Shown here: piece by piece, positions 1 to 6,924 of the stretch | Numbering within the stretch: the first letter of the stretch is position 1 | Layout of the letters: each line of letters opens with the position of its first letter | Virus record (IMG/VR): IMGVR_UViG_3300046513_000129 | Span: 1-23,444 of that record | DNA from: a virus | Direction: 5' to 3' (one strand) | Length of the DNA: 23,444 nt | The notes under the pieces: model-generated | Database searches by the model: none | What the model was told of the DNA's origin: nothing | What the model saw: only the letters and a program-made list of their open reading frames with translations | Translations under genes and position numbers: made by a program

Positions 1-174
1 GCCTGGAGAAAGACCAGCGCCGGCGCGCGCCTGATTGCCGAGACCGAACGCACGGCCGCGCGCTATGGCGCCGTGCGCATGCTCTGGCACACGCGCGCAG
101 GCACGCCGCTGGCTGCAGCCCTTGAACGCCGAGGTTATGCCCCCGCCGATGTCATTGTCATGAAGGAAATCTAA
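1..174 (+). CDS. C-terminal part of a GNAT-like acyltransferase-type phage protein (partial)
   Basis: Frame 1 is open from the window edge to a TAA at 172-174, giving the last 57 residues of a protein. The segment LIAETERTAARYGAVRML followed by a GTPLAAALERRGY motif and a VIVMKEI ending resembles the last helix and strands of GNAT-fold proteins. Short GNAT-like proteins are found upstream of portal genes in some podoviral prophages. The stop overlaps the next start (TAATG), so the two genes are probably translationally coupled. The acyl-CoA binding region would lie to the left and cannot be checked, so the family call is tentative and no substrate can be inferred. Confidence 0.5.
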   Translation, partial: AWRKTSAGARLIAETERTAARYGAVRMLWHTRAGTPLAAALERRGYAPADVIVMKEI

Positions 175-497
175 TGGGTATCGAAACAGGAACCGCCCTG
201 CTGATCGCAGCAGCGGCCAGCGCTGGCGCCGCCGCATACAGCGCCAACAAGCAGGCAGGCGCCCAGGAAGACGCCAACCGCACGGCCACGGCGAACGCCA
301 AGGCCACGGCGAAGGCGGCCGACGAGGCATCGAACAAGGCGAACCAGAAGCAGCCCGATGCCGGCGCGATGCTGTCCGCCAACCTCACCGCCGGCAAAGC
401 TGGCCAGTCCAGCACGCTGCTGACCGGCGCCGGTGGCATCGACCCGAACTCGCTGACGCTCGGGAAGACCACGCTGCTGGGCGGTGGGGGCACCTGA
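174..497 (+). CDS. Small alanine-rich phage protein upstream of portal
   Basis: This 107-residue protein has a hydrophobic alanine-rich N-terminus (about residues 8-22), a charged Ala/Lys/Asn helical middle (about 25-60) and a Gly/Thr-rich tail with TLLTGAGGID and LTLGKTTLLGG motifs. From memory, such tails are common in short unnamed proteins encoded next to podoviral portal genes. The start is set by AAGGA at 163-167, six bases upstream of the ATG. The ATG overlaps the preceding stop, and its own TGA overlaps the portal ATG (TGATG). Coupling to the portal suggests a minor virion or head-assembly role, but the function is unknown. Confidence 0.75.
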   Translation: MGIETGTALLIAAAASAGAAAYSANKQAGAQEDANRTATANAKATAKAADEASNKANQKQPDAGAMLSANLTAGKAGQSSTLLTGAGGIDPNSLTLGKTTLLGGGGT

Positions 498-2176
498 TGG
501 CCGAGACCACCTACCGCAACCAGTTGCTGAACCGGTGGGGCATGCTCAAGCAAGAGCGCGCCAGCTGGTTCGGACACTGGCAAGAAATCTCCAAGAATCT
601 GCTGCCCCGCCAGGGGCGCTTCTTCATCGAGGACCGCAACCGCGGCGAGCGCCGGCACAACTCCATCTATGACTCGACCGGCACCCGGGCGCTGCGCGTG
701 CTGTCGGCTGGCATGATGGGCGGCGCCACGTCGCCGGCGCGGCCATGGTTCCGCCTGGAGGTGCAGGACAAGGACCTGATGAAGTCGCAAGCCGTGAAGG
801 TCTGGCTGGACGATGTCACGCGCCTGATCCTGCAGGTGTTCCAGAAGTCCAACACCTACCGCGCCCTGCACAGCCTGTACGGCGAGATGGGCGGCTTCGG
901 CACCGGCGCCAGCCTGATCACCGACGACTTCAAGGACGTGCTGCGCCACTTCCCGCTGACCACCGGCGAGTACTGCCTGGCCCAGGACTGGCGCGGCGAG
1001 GTGTGCACCATCTACCGCGAATTCCAGTCGACGGTCGGCAGCTTGGTGAAGGAGTTCGGGCTGGACAAGGTCAGCCAGACCACGCGCAACATGTACGACC
1101 GCGGCCAGCTGGACAGCTGGGTCACCACCATCCACGCGATCGAGCCGCGCGCCGACCGCGACCCGTCGAAGCTGGACCGCATGAACATGCCATGGCGCAG
1201 CTGCTATTTCGAGCTGGGCGACACCGACGGCCGCTACCTGCGCGAATCCGGCTTCAAGCGCTTTCCGGCGATCTGCCCGCGCTGGGATCTGGCCGGCGGC
1301 GACATCTACGGTAATGGGCCGGGCATGGAAGCGCTGGGCGACATCAAGCAGCTGCAGCACCAGAACCTGCGCAAGGGCCAGGCGATCGACTACCAGACCA
1401 AGCCGCCGCTGCAGGTGCCCATCAGCATGAAGAACCAGCCGATGGACCAGCTGCCGGGCGGCGTCAGCTACTACGACCCGGCGACGGGCGCGGGCAAGGG
1501 CGGCATCCTGCCGGCCTGGCAAGTGAACCTGAACCTGGACCACCTGCGCCTGGACATGGCCGAAGTGCGCCAGCGGATCCAGCAGTGCTTCTACAGCGAC
1601 CTGTTCCTGATGCTGGCCAACATCGACCATACCGGCATGACCGCCACCGAGGTCGCCGAGCGCCACGAAGAGAAGTTGCTGATGCTGGGCCCAGTGCTCG
1701 AGCGGCTGGACAACGAGGCGCTGAACCCGCTGGTGGATAACGCCTTCGACCGGCTGGTGTCCGCCGGCGCCTTACCGCCGCCACCGCCCGAGCTGCACGA
1801 GCAGGAACTGCAGGTCATCTACACCTCGGTGCTGGCTCAGGCCCAGCGCGCCGTGGCCACCAACGGCGTGGACCGCTTCGTCGCGAACCTGGGCACGGTT
1901 GCGCAGTTCAAGCCGGGCGTGCTGGACAAGTTCGACGAGGACCAGTGGGCCGATGCGTACAGCGACATGCTGGGCGTGGCGCCGAATCTGATCACGCCGT
2001 CGGACAAGGTGGCCATCATCCGCCAGCAACGCGCACAGCAGCAGCAGGCCGCAGCGCAGGCCGAGCAGATGCAGCAGGCCAGCGAGACCGCCCGCAACCT
2101 GGGGGCGACCCCGACCAATGGCGGAAACGCCGCTTCCGACGTGCTCAATCTGTTCGCGCAGGGCGTCGGCCGATAA
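497..2176 (+). CDS. Portal protein (head-to-tail connector, podovirus type)
   Basis: This 559-residue protein matches the T7 gp8-like head-to-tail connector family in length and motifs. It should form the dodecameric ring at one capsid vertex through which DNA is packaged and ejected and onto which the tail assembles. Visible features are an N-terminal helix with WFGHWQEISKNLLP (about residues 23-36), the segment STGTRALRVLSAGMMGG (about 60-76), a GEMGGFGTGASL loop (about 129-140), a TGMTATEV stretch (about 380), and a Gln/Ala-rich C-terminal helix typical of connector barrels. It starts in a TGATG overlap with the upstream gene. The next gene begins 19 bp downstream. Confidence 0.93.
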   Translation: MAETTYRNQLLNRWGMLKQERASWFGHWQEISKNLLPRQGRFFIEDRNRGERRHNSIYDSTGTRALRVLSAGMMGGATSPARPWFRLEVQDKDLMKSQAVKVWLDDVTRLILQVFQKSNTYRALHSLYGEMGGFGTGASLITDDFKDVLRHFPLTTGEYCLAQDWRGEVCTIYREFQSTVGSLVKEFGLDKVSQTTRNMYDRGQLDSWVTTIHAIEPRADRDPSKLDRMNMPWRSCYFELGDTDGRYLRESGFKRFPAICPRWDLAGGDIYGNGPGMEALGDIKQLQHQNLRKGQAIDYQTKPPLQVPISMKNQPMDQLPGGVSYYDPATGAGKGGILPAWQVNLNLDHLRLDMAEVRQRIQQCFYSDLFLMLANIDHTGMTATEVAERHEEKLLMLGPVLERLDNEALNPLVDNAFDRLVSAGALPPPPPELHEQELQVIYTSVLAQAQRAVATNGVDRFVANLGTVAQFKPGVLDKFDEDQWADAYSDMLGVAPNLITPSDKVAIIRQQRAQQQQAAAQAEQMQQASETARNLGATPTNGGNAASDVLNLFAQGVGR

Positions 2177-2195
2177 CTACCTGGAGAATCCCCAC

Positions 2196-3011
2196 ATGTC
2201 CAACTACCGAGTTTCCCGTCACTTTTCGCTGCTGGGCCACATCGCCCGCGGCACCATTGGCTTCATCAACCCGATCACCGGCAAGGACACCCCGCTGCCC
2301 GGCGGTGAAGCTGGCGTCATTGCATCCCAGTCCGGCATGCCAGTCATCCTGCCGTCCAGCGGCACGATCGGCAACAACGGCGCGCTGTCTGGTATCACCG
2401 CCATGGGCGCCGCCTATCCGGCCTGCTACATGTACTTCCCCGCTGGCGCGATCGCCGCCGGCAGCGCGGCCGGCCTGTACTACGTCGAGATGGCCAGCAC
2501 CAGCACGGGCACGATCTACAACAACACCTATGCCAGCGGTGTGCCCGCCATCCCGAAGGTCAAGGTGCCGTTCGCCACCGTCGGGCCGGGCGCGTACGTC
2601 CAAACCACCAACGAAGTCACCCTGCGCCAGATGACGATCCCGGGCGGTAGCCTGGGCCCGAACGGGCGCCTGCGCGAGTTCTCGCTGATGGAGGTGAACA
2701 ACACGGTGGGCATCAAGACCCTGCGCGCCTACTTCGACACCCTGCTGCACGGGAACATCGCGCCTACCACCACCATCTCGCTGCGCCAGGAATTCTTCGT
2801 CCAGAACGCCGGCAGCGAGCAGGCCCAGCGCTATGCCGTCGGCACCAGCGGCGTGGCCGCCACGTCCGGTTCGCAAAGTGCCGCCAGCCTGCTGCTGGGC
2901 GCGATCGACACCACGGTCGACAAGCCGCTGACCATCACCGGCCAGCTGAGCAGCGCCGCCGATTACCTGATCTCCATGGCCTTCTCGGTCGAGACCCTGT
3001 ACGCCGAATAA
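2196..3011 (+). CDS. Beta-rich phage structural protein of unknown role
   Basis: This is a 271-residue protein between the portal and the capsid module. The reading frame stays open upstream to 2118, but the start chosen is ATG 2196, which has CTGGAGAA at 2181-2188 and avoids overlap with the portal. The sequence is rich in Gly, Thr, Ser and Ala with alternating hydrophobics, suggesting beta-sandwich folds. It lacks Cys clusters or catalytic motifs. The C-terminal part, ending SAADYLISMAFSVETLYAE, is strongly patterned. Its position makes it a likely virion or head-decoration component, but I do not recognise the family well enough to name it. Confidence 0.8.
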   Translation: MSNYRVSRHFSLLGHIARGTIGFINPITGKDTPLPGGEAGVIASQSGMPVILPSSGTIGNNGALSGITAMGAAYPACYMYFPAGAIAAGSAAGLYYVEMASTSTGTIYNNTYASGVPAIPKVKVPFATVGPGAYVQTTNEVTLRQMTIPGGSLGPNGRLREFSLMEVNNTVGIKTLRAYFDTLLHGNIAPTTTISLRQEFFVQNAGSEQAQRYAVGTSGVAATSGSQSAASLLLGAIDTTVDKPLTITGQLSSAADYLISMAFSVETLYAE

Positions 3012-3039
3012 CCCGCCAACCACGAAAGGAACTACCGAA

Positions 3040-3375
3040 ATGACCAGCCTGGCATTGACCGCCGACGAGGCGAAGAAGGAATACGGTGACTGCTGCGTCT
3101 CGCCCGACGCCGACAGCCTGCCGAAGTACCCGTACGGTCTCACCTTGTACCTGGACGACGACACCCTGAAGAAGCTGGGCATCACCGACCTGCCGAAGGT
3201 CGGCACCTCGATTCCGGCCACGATCACGGTGATGGTGACCGGCACCAGCCAGCGCGCCACCCAGTCCAGCAAGGAAGGCGAGACCATGCGCACCTGTGTG
3301 GACCTGCAGATCACCGACATGGAAATGACCATGCCGGCGAAGTCCGCGGCCGACGTCCTGTACGGTGCCCAGTAG
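3040..3375 (+). CDS. Putative capsid staple / decoration protein
   Basis: This small protein has 111 residues. The core KYPYGLTLYLDDDTLKKLGI (about residues 27-46), followed by LPKVG and a VDLQITDM strand near residues 88-95, resembles proteins annotated as capsid staple proteins in podoviruses, which clamp neighbouring capsid subunits. The start has AAAGGA at 3025-3030, nine bases upstream. The C-terminus reads KSAADVLYGAQ, and the octapeptide SAADVLYG recurs at the end of the scaffold encoded two genes downstream. The stop is followed 15 bases later by the first copy of the GTATACGT element. The family assignment is from memory of motif patterns and is moderately secure. Confidence 0.6.
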   Translation: MTSLALTADEAKKEYGDCCVSPDADSLPKYPYGLTLYLDDDTLKKLGITDLPKVGTSIPATITVMVTGTSQRATQSSKEGETMRTCVDLQITDMEMTMPAKSAADVLYGAQ

Positions 3376-3390
3376 CACCAGCACCCGCTG

Positions 3391-3402
3391 GTATACGTTC
3401 CG
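3391..3402 (+). promoter_or_regulatory. GTATACGT element, copy 1 (before Bbp19-like gene)
   Basis: GTATACGTTCCG lies 15 bases after the stop of the putative staple gene. It differs at one base from copies at 4499-4510 and 18239-18250. The preceding TGG would make TGGTATAC, a passable extended -10 box, but no convincing -35 is seen and the other copies lack the TG. Its role is unknown. Confidence 0.55.
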
Positions 3403-3403
3403 T

Positions 3404-3433
3404 CCATGGCCGCTCATACAGTGGCGGCCATGG
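3404..3433 (+). promoter_or_regulatory. Perfect 10-bp inverted repeat spanning both candidate starts of the Bbp19-like gene
   Basis: CCATGGCCGC at 3404-3413 pairs perfectly with GCGGCCATGG at 3424-3433 around a 10-base loop. The two in-frame ATG codons (3406 and 3430) lie one in each arm, so in RNA both would be buried in the stem. No Shine-Dalgarno is visible at either start. It follows the GTATACGT element by one base. Confidence 0.6.
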
Positions 3434-3753
3434 ATGACTTTGACCCCCTCGACCCCCACGAACATGAAGCCCGGCAAGCCGAAGAGGCGAAGCGCCAGGC
3501 GCTGGCCAAGCAGCAGCAGGCCGCCGACTTCCTTTGGCTGATGAGCGATCCGCGCGGCCGCCGCTTCGTGTGGCGCCAGCTGGCCGCCGCCGGCGTCTTC
3601 CAATCCAGTTTCGACCCCACCGCCATGAATATGGCTTTCAACGAGGGCCGCCGTTCCGAAGGCCTGCGCCTGCTGGCGCTTGTCATGGAACTGTGCCCTG
3701 ATCTCTACCCCACCATGATGAAGGAGCAATCGACATGTCCGACGGAACCATGA
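3430..3753 (+). CDS. Bbp19-like phage protein
   Basis: This is a protein of about 107 residues with the core FLWLMSDPRGRRFVWRQL, then AGVFQSSF, an FNEGRRSEGL stretch and a MELCPDLYPTMMKE ending. This pattern matches the Bbp19-like family found in podoviruses just upstream of the scaffold. Its function is not established, but its position implies head assembly. ATG 3430 (MDDFDPLDP) is preferred, while ATG 3406 in the same frame would add eight residues. Neither has a clear ribosome binding site, and both lie in a perfect inverted repeat. The 3' end overlaps the scaffold gene by 19 bases and contains its AAGGAG (3721-3726). Confidence 0.82.
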   Translation: MDDFDPLDPHEHEARQAEEAKRQALAKQQQAADFLWLMSDPRGRRFVWRQLAAAGVFQSSFDPTAMNMAFNEGRRSEGLRLLALVMELCPDLYPTMMKEQSTCPTEP

Positions 3754-4481
3754 TCACCGACACCGCGCCGGCCGCACCCGCAGCAGCAGCGGCAGCACCG
3801 GCCGCAGCCGCCGCACCGGCAGGCGATAACCCAGGCGCAGGCGCGCCGGCAGGTGGCCAGGGCGACGCCAGCGCCGCCGCGGCGCCTGGCGCAGGTGCCG
3901 CTGCAGGCAAGGAAGAAGGCGCCGCTGGCGCTGGCGACGAAGGCAAAACCCCCGAGCAGATCGCCGCCGACGAGGCCGCCGCGCGCGCCGCCGAGGAAGC
4001 CAAGGCCAAGACCGGCGCACCGGAGAAATACGAAGCCTTCACCGCGCCCGAAGGTGCCGTGCTGGACGATGCTGTGATGGGCAAGTTTGCCGACGCTGCG
4101 CGCGCGCTGGACCTGCCGCAGGACAAGGCGCAGCAGCTGATCAACGAGATGGCGCCGGTAATGGCCGCCCGCCAGGCCGAGCAGATCCAGCAGCTGCGCA
4201 CCGACTGGGCCGCGCAGTCGACCGCCGACAAGGAATTCGGCGGCGACAAGCTGCAGGAGAATCTGGGCTTCGCGCGCAAGGCGCTGGACACCTTCGCCAC
4301 GCCCGAGCTGAAGACCATCCTGAACGAGACCGGCCTGGGCAACCACCCCGAGCTGGTGCGCTTCATGGTCCGCGCCGGCAAGGCGATCGGCGAAGACAGC
4401 GTCATCACCGGCGGCACCCCGGCCAGCTCGGCAAACCGTTCTGCCGCCGACGTTCTGTACGGCGACAGCACCAAGAAGTAA
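3735..4481 (+). CDS. Capsid scaffolding protein
   Basis: This 248-residue protein sits directly before the capsid gene, the classic scaffold position. The first 75 or so residues are a low-complexity Ala/Pro/Gly stretch. The middle is acidic and helical (about residues 75-180, including LDLPQDKAQQLINEMAPVMA), and a compact C-terminal part carries GNHPELVRFMVRAGKAIGED. The gene product should direct capsid protein into a procapsid and then leave. AAGGAG at 3721-3726 sets the start with eight-base spacing. The last residues, RSAADVLYGDSTKK, share SAADVLYG with the putative staple protein. C-terminal tails of scaffolds commonly bind the inner capsid surface, so this may be the binding motif. Confidence 0.86.
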   Translation: MSDGTMITDTAPAAPAAAAAAPAAAAAPAGDNPGAGAPAGGQGDASAAAAPGAGAAAGKEEGAAGAGDEGKTPEQIAADEAAARAAEEAKAKTGAPEKYEAFTAPEGAVLDDAVMGKFADAARALDLPQDKAQQLINEMAPVMAARQAEQIQQLRTDWAAQSTADKEFGGDKLQENLGFARKALDTFATPELKTILNETGLGNHPELVRFMVRAGKAIGEDSVITGGTPASSANRSAADVLYGDSTKK

Positions 4482-4493
4482 TCCAGCCTGAAG

Positions 4494-4513
4494 CGGCGGT
4501 ATACGTACCGCCG
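4494..4513 (+). promoter_or_regulatory. GTATACGT element, copy 2, within a perfect hairpin before the capsid gene
   Basis: The element GTATACGTACCG occupies 4499-4510. Here it forms part of a perfect hairpin: CGGCGGTA (4494-4501), loop TACG (4502-4505), TACCGCCG (4506-4513). There is no U-tract after it, so it is not an ordinary terminator. It could be an RNA processing or stability hairpin, or a protein-binding DNA palindrome. Confidence 0.6.
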
Positions 4514-4528
4514 TCGCCCTTCCTTACC

Positions 4529-4577
4529 CTTCAGTCTCACCGAAGAAATTGTCGGTTTTCAATATCCCCTACTGAAG
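4529..4577 (+). promoter_or_regulatory. Capsid gene leader stem pairing with the ribosome-binding region
   Basis: CTTCAGT at 4529-4535 is perfectly complementary to ACTGAAG at 4571-4577. The right arm overlaps the capsid Shine-Dalgarno GAAGAGG (4574-4580). Inside it, ACCGA (4539-4543) pairs with TCGGT (4552-4556), followed by TTTT. The 108-base spacer is the longest in the structural operon, and the fold would sequester part of the ribosome binding site. Confidence 0.5.
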
Positions 4578-4589
4578 AGGTAACCACAC

Positions 4590-5609
4590 ATGGCAACTTT
4601 GAACGCCGGCCAGCTGACCCTGGCTGATTGGGCTAAGCGCCTCGATCCGGATGGCCGCGCGCCGAAGGTGGCAGAGGTCCTGTCCCAGACCAACGAGATT
4701 CTGGAAGACGCGGTCATGATCGAAGGCAACCTGCCGACCGGCCACCGTCTGGTGATCCGCACCGGCCTGCCGCAGGTCTTCTACCGCATGATCAACCAAG
4801 GCGTCCCGACCAGCAAGTCGACCACCACCCAGATCGACGAAGCATGCGGCATCCTGGAAGCGCGTTCCCACATCGACGTCGAGCTGGTCAAGCTGAACGG
4901 CAACGAAGCCGCTTTCCGCCTGTCGGAAGACCGCGCCTTCATCGAAGCGATGAACCAGGCCATGGCCGGCGCCATGTTCTACGGTAACCCGGGCGTCGAC
5001 CCGCGCCAGTTCCTGGGCCTGCAAACCCGCTACAGCTCGCTGACCGCGGGCAACGGCCAGAACATCCTGGACGCTGGCGGCACCGGCACCAACAACTGCT
5101 CGATCTATCTGGTGGTGTGGGGCGAAGACACCGTCTTCTGCCCGTTCCCGAAGGGCACGAAAGCCGGCCTGGACCACAAGGACCTGGGCGAAGAATCGGT
5201 GCAGGACGCGAACGGCAACTACTACCAGGCAGTGCGCGCGCTGTACCAGTGGAAGAACGGCCTGGCCGTCAAGGACTGGCGCTACGTGGTCCGCATCGCG
5301 AACATCAACGTGACCGACCTGACCGGCCAGTCCGCCACCCAGGCCAGCTCGGCGGCCACCGCCATCATCAACCTGATGATCCGCGCCCTGGACCGTGTGC
5401 CGAACCTGGCCATGGGCCGCCCGGCCTTCTACGCGAACCGCACCGTGTATTCGATGCTGCGCGTGGCCGCGCTGAACAAGTCGAACAACGCGCTCTCGAT
5501 CGAGAACGCCACCAACCAGTTCGGCACTGCGTACAAGATGACCACCTTCATGGGTGTGCCGCTGCGCAAGGTCGACCAGCTGCTCAACACCGAATCGCGC
5601 GTCGTCTAA
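4590..5609 (+). CDS. Major capsid protein (epsilon15 gp7 / BPP-1 Bbp17-like)
   Basis: This 339-residue protein should form the icosahedral shell with an HK97-type fold. Conserved stretches that mark the family are LTLADWAKRLDPDG (about residues 10-23), EVLSQTNEILEDAV, GNLPTGHRLVIRTGLP, a PTSKSTTTQIDEACGILEA block (about 73-91), EAMNQAMAGAMFYGNPG, and a C-terminal FMGVPLRKVDQLLNTES. The start has GAAGAGG at 4574-4580, nine bases upstream. Its 5' leader is long and structured and carries the GTATACGT element. The scaffold precedes it and a Bbp16-like cement gene follows after 29 bp, completing a standard capsid module. Assignment to this podoviral family rests on motif memory and context, both strong. 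Confidence 0.93.
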   Translation: MATLNAGQLTLADWAKRLDPDGRAPKVAEVLSQTNEILEDAVMIEGNLPTGHRLVIRTGLPQVFYRMINQGVPTSKSTTTQIDEACGILEARSHIDVELVKLNGNEAAFRLSEDRAFIEAMNQAMAGAMFYGNPGVDPRQFLGLQTRYSSLTAGNGQNILDAGGTGTNNCSIYLVVWGEDTVFCPFPKGTKAGLDHKDLGEESVQDANGNYYQAVRALYQWKNGLAVKDWRYVVRIANINVTDLTGQSATQASSAATAIINLMIRALDRVPNLAMGRPAFYANRTVYSMLRVAALNKSNNALSIENATNQFGTAYKMTTFMGVPLRKVDQLLNTESRVV

Positions 5610-5638
5610 CGCGGTTCACCAGGAATAAGGAACGAATC

Positions 5639-6127
5639 ATGATCCTCGATGCAGCATTGCTTTTGTCGGGTTCCGTCGCCGCAAACGGCACCCTGACCGG
5701 CCAGTCCCTGGTTGGTACCGGCAACATCCTGTCGTCCAACACCATCGACATCGCCCCGCTGACCTTGGGCGGCAACCAGGCCGGTGACATCGGCATCGGC
5801 GAAGAGATGTACCTGGAATTCAGCATCCTGACCGCCGTGACCGGTGGCACCAGCGTGCGCTTCCAGCTGATCCAGGCAGACGACGCCGCCCTGACCACTA
5901 ACGTGCAGGTGATCAACCAGACCGACGATCTCCCGATCGCCAACCTGGGCGCCGGCGCGCTGATCCCGCTGCACTGGGATCCGGCCCAGCCGTACACGCC
6001 GAAGCGCTACGTCGGCACCCGCTACGTGGTGACCGGCACCAACACCGCCGGCAGCGTCACGGCCGCGGTGGTTAAGAACCAGCAGAGCCGCCAGACCAGC
6101 TACAAGTCCGGCTTCTCGGTCTCGTAA
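5639..6127 (+). CDS. Bbp16-like capsid cement (decoration) protein
   Basis: The product has 162 residues. It starts at ATG 5639, with AAGGAA at 5627-5632 six bases upstream, although the frame is open farther upstream within the capsid gene. Family-like features are an N-terminal MILDAALLLSGS, a SSNTIDIAP segment, GDIGIGEEMYLEF, a TGGTSVRFQLIQADDAAL strand block (about residues 77-94) and a KRYVGTRYVVTG strand near the C-terminus. In BPP-1, Bbp16 forms dimers on the capsid surface that hold capsid proteins together. The position directly after the capsid gene fits this. A GC-rich hairpin follows the double stop (TAATAA). Confidence 0.85.
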   Translation: MILDAALLLSGSVAANGTLTGQSLVGTGNILSSNTIDIAPLTLGGNQAGDIGIGEEMYLEFSILTAVTGGTSVRFQLIQADDAALTTNVQVINQTDDLPIANLGAGALIPLHWDPAQPYTPKRYVGTRYVVTGTNTAGSVTAAVVKNQQSRQTSYKSGFSVS

Positions 6128-6134
6128 TAATCCC

Positions 6135-6152
6135 GGCGGGCTTCGGCCCGCC
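6135..6152 (+). terminator. GC-rich TTCG-loop hairpin after the cement gene
   Basis: GGCGGGC (6135-6141) and GCCCGCC (6146-6152) form a perfect 7-bp stem closed by a TTCG tetraloop. It is followed by ACCAACGTTTTAGG, a poor U-tract about eight bases away. It may act as a partial terminator or as an RNA 3'-end stabiliser that keeps capsid mRNA more abundant than tail mRNA. Confidence 0.55.
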
Positions 6153-6174
6153 ACCAACGTTTTAGGAGAAATGC

Positions 6175-6843
6175 ATGAATCGTCATCTTCGTCATTCCCG
6201 CCTGGGCGCCACTATGATGGCCGCTGTTGCCCTGGCCGCCTGCAGTATCGAAGCCGCCGGCACCGCCAGCGCCGACAACCTGGCCGGCACGAGCGCCCCG
6301 CGCGAGCCGGTGCAGTACCGCGTCAAGGAAGCATCGCTGATCGGTAACGAGATTTTCCAGCCTGGCGCAATCGTGTCCTACGACGGCCTGCCGTCCGAGA
6401 ACCTGGAACCGCTGTGCGACATCGGCCGCGCCCGCTTCGCCGAGTACCAGGAATCCAACCGCGCGCGCGTCACCAGGATGATCGAGATGAACAAGGAAAG
6501 CGGCGTCGGCGATCCGGCCCAGTTCGCTGCCCAGTTCCAAAAGGCGCTGAAGGAATCCAACGACGAGCACGAGCGCCGCATGGCCGAGCTGCAGAAGACG
6601 CTGGTGGAAGCCCAGGCGCGCGCCGCCGAGCAGATGGGCGCCGCTGTGGCCCAGGGCGTGGCCGCTGTGCTCCAGCAGCTCTTCCCGAACGGTGTGCCGA
6701 CTGCCGCCGCACCGGCTGCGCCGACCGAGCCGGCAACGCCTGCCGCACCGGCTGACGACCCCGCGGCAACCGGCGACAGCGCCACCGGCACCGATGGCGG
6801 CGACCAGTCGACCACGCCCCCGCCGAAGCGCACGCGGAGCTAA
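6175..6843 (+). CDS. Predicted phage lipoprotein with coiled-coil region
   Basis: The protein has 222 residues. The N-terminus has Arg/His residues, a hydrophobic stretch GATMMAAVALAA (about 11-22) and a lipobox LAAC with Cys23. Ser at the next position would favour outer-membrane sorting. Then comes a small domain, YRVKEASLIGNEIFQPG to LPSENLEPLC (about 45-80), resembling short proteins encoded in phage structural modules, a long helical coiled-coil region (about 85-165) and a Pro/Ala/Thr-rich tail. AGGAGA (6164-6169) sets the start. The gene lies between a hairpin and an intrinsic terminator, in the head-to-tail junction of the operon. It could be a virion component with a fortuitous leader or a membrane lipoprotein acting on the host, for example in superinfection exclusion. 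Confidence 0.7.
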   Translation: MNRHLRHSRLGATMMAAVALAACSIEAAGTASADNLAGTSAPREPVQYRVKEASLIGNEIFQPGAIVSYDGLPSENLEPLCDIGRARFAEYQESNRARVTRMIEMNKESGVGDPAQFAAQFQKALKESNDEHERRMAELQKTLVEAQARAAEQMGAAVAQGVAAVLQQLFPNGVPTAAAPAAPTEPATPAAPADDPAATGDSATGTDGGDQSTTPPPKRTRS

Positions 6844-6877
6844 AACCAGCGATCGCCACCTGAGCGGCGCACTTCCG

Positions 6878-6907
6878 AAAGGGGCGATCTTGCGGTCGCC
6901 CCTTTTT
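6878..6907 (+). terminator. Rho-independent terminator after the lipoprotein gene
   Basis: AAAGGGGCGA (6878-6887) pairs perfectly with TCGCCCCTTT (6896-6905) around an 8-base loop, and the T-run continues to 6907. This is a convincing intrinsic terminator inside the late operon, so downstream tail genes would need antitermination, readthrough or an internal promoter. Confidence 0.75.
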
Positions 6908-6924
6908 GCATTCTGGAGAACCAC

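Noticed and set aside
158-1666. Long minus-strand ORF (502 codons) opposite the portal gene
   Set aside because: It is a by-product of high GC at third positions of the + strand gene; the translation is His/Val/Ala/Arg-rich low complexity with no recognisable domain, and it runs antisense to a clear portal gene.
3389-3396. TGGTATAC as an extended -10 promoter in the first GTATACGT copy
   Set aside because: No -35 at a suitable distance, and the other two copies lack the TG, so a host sigma-70 promoter does not explain the conserved element.
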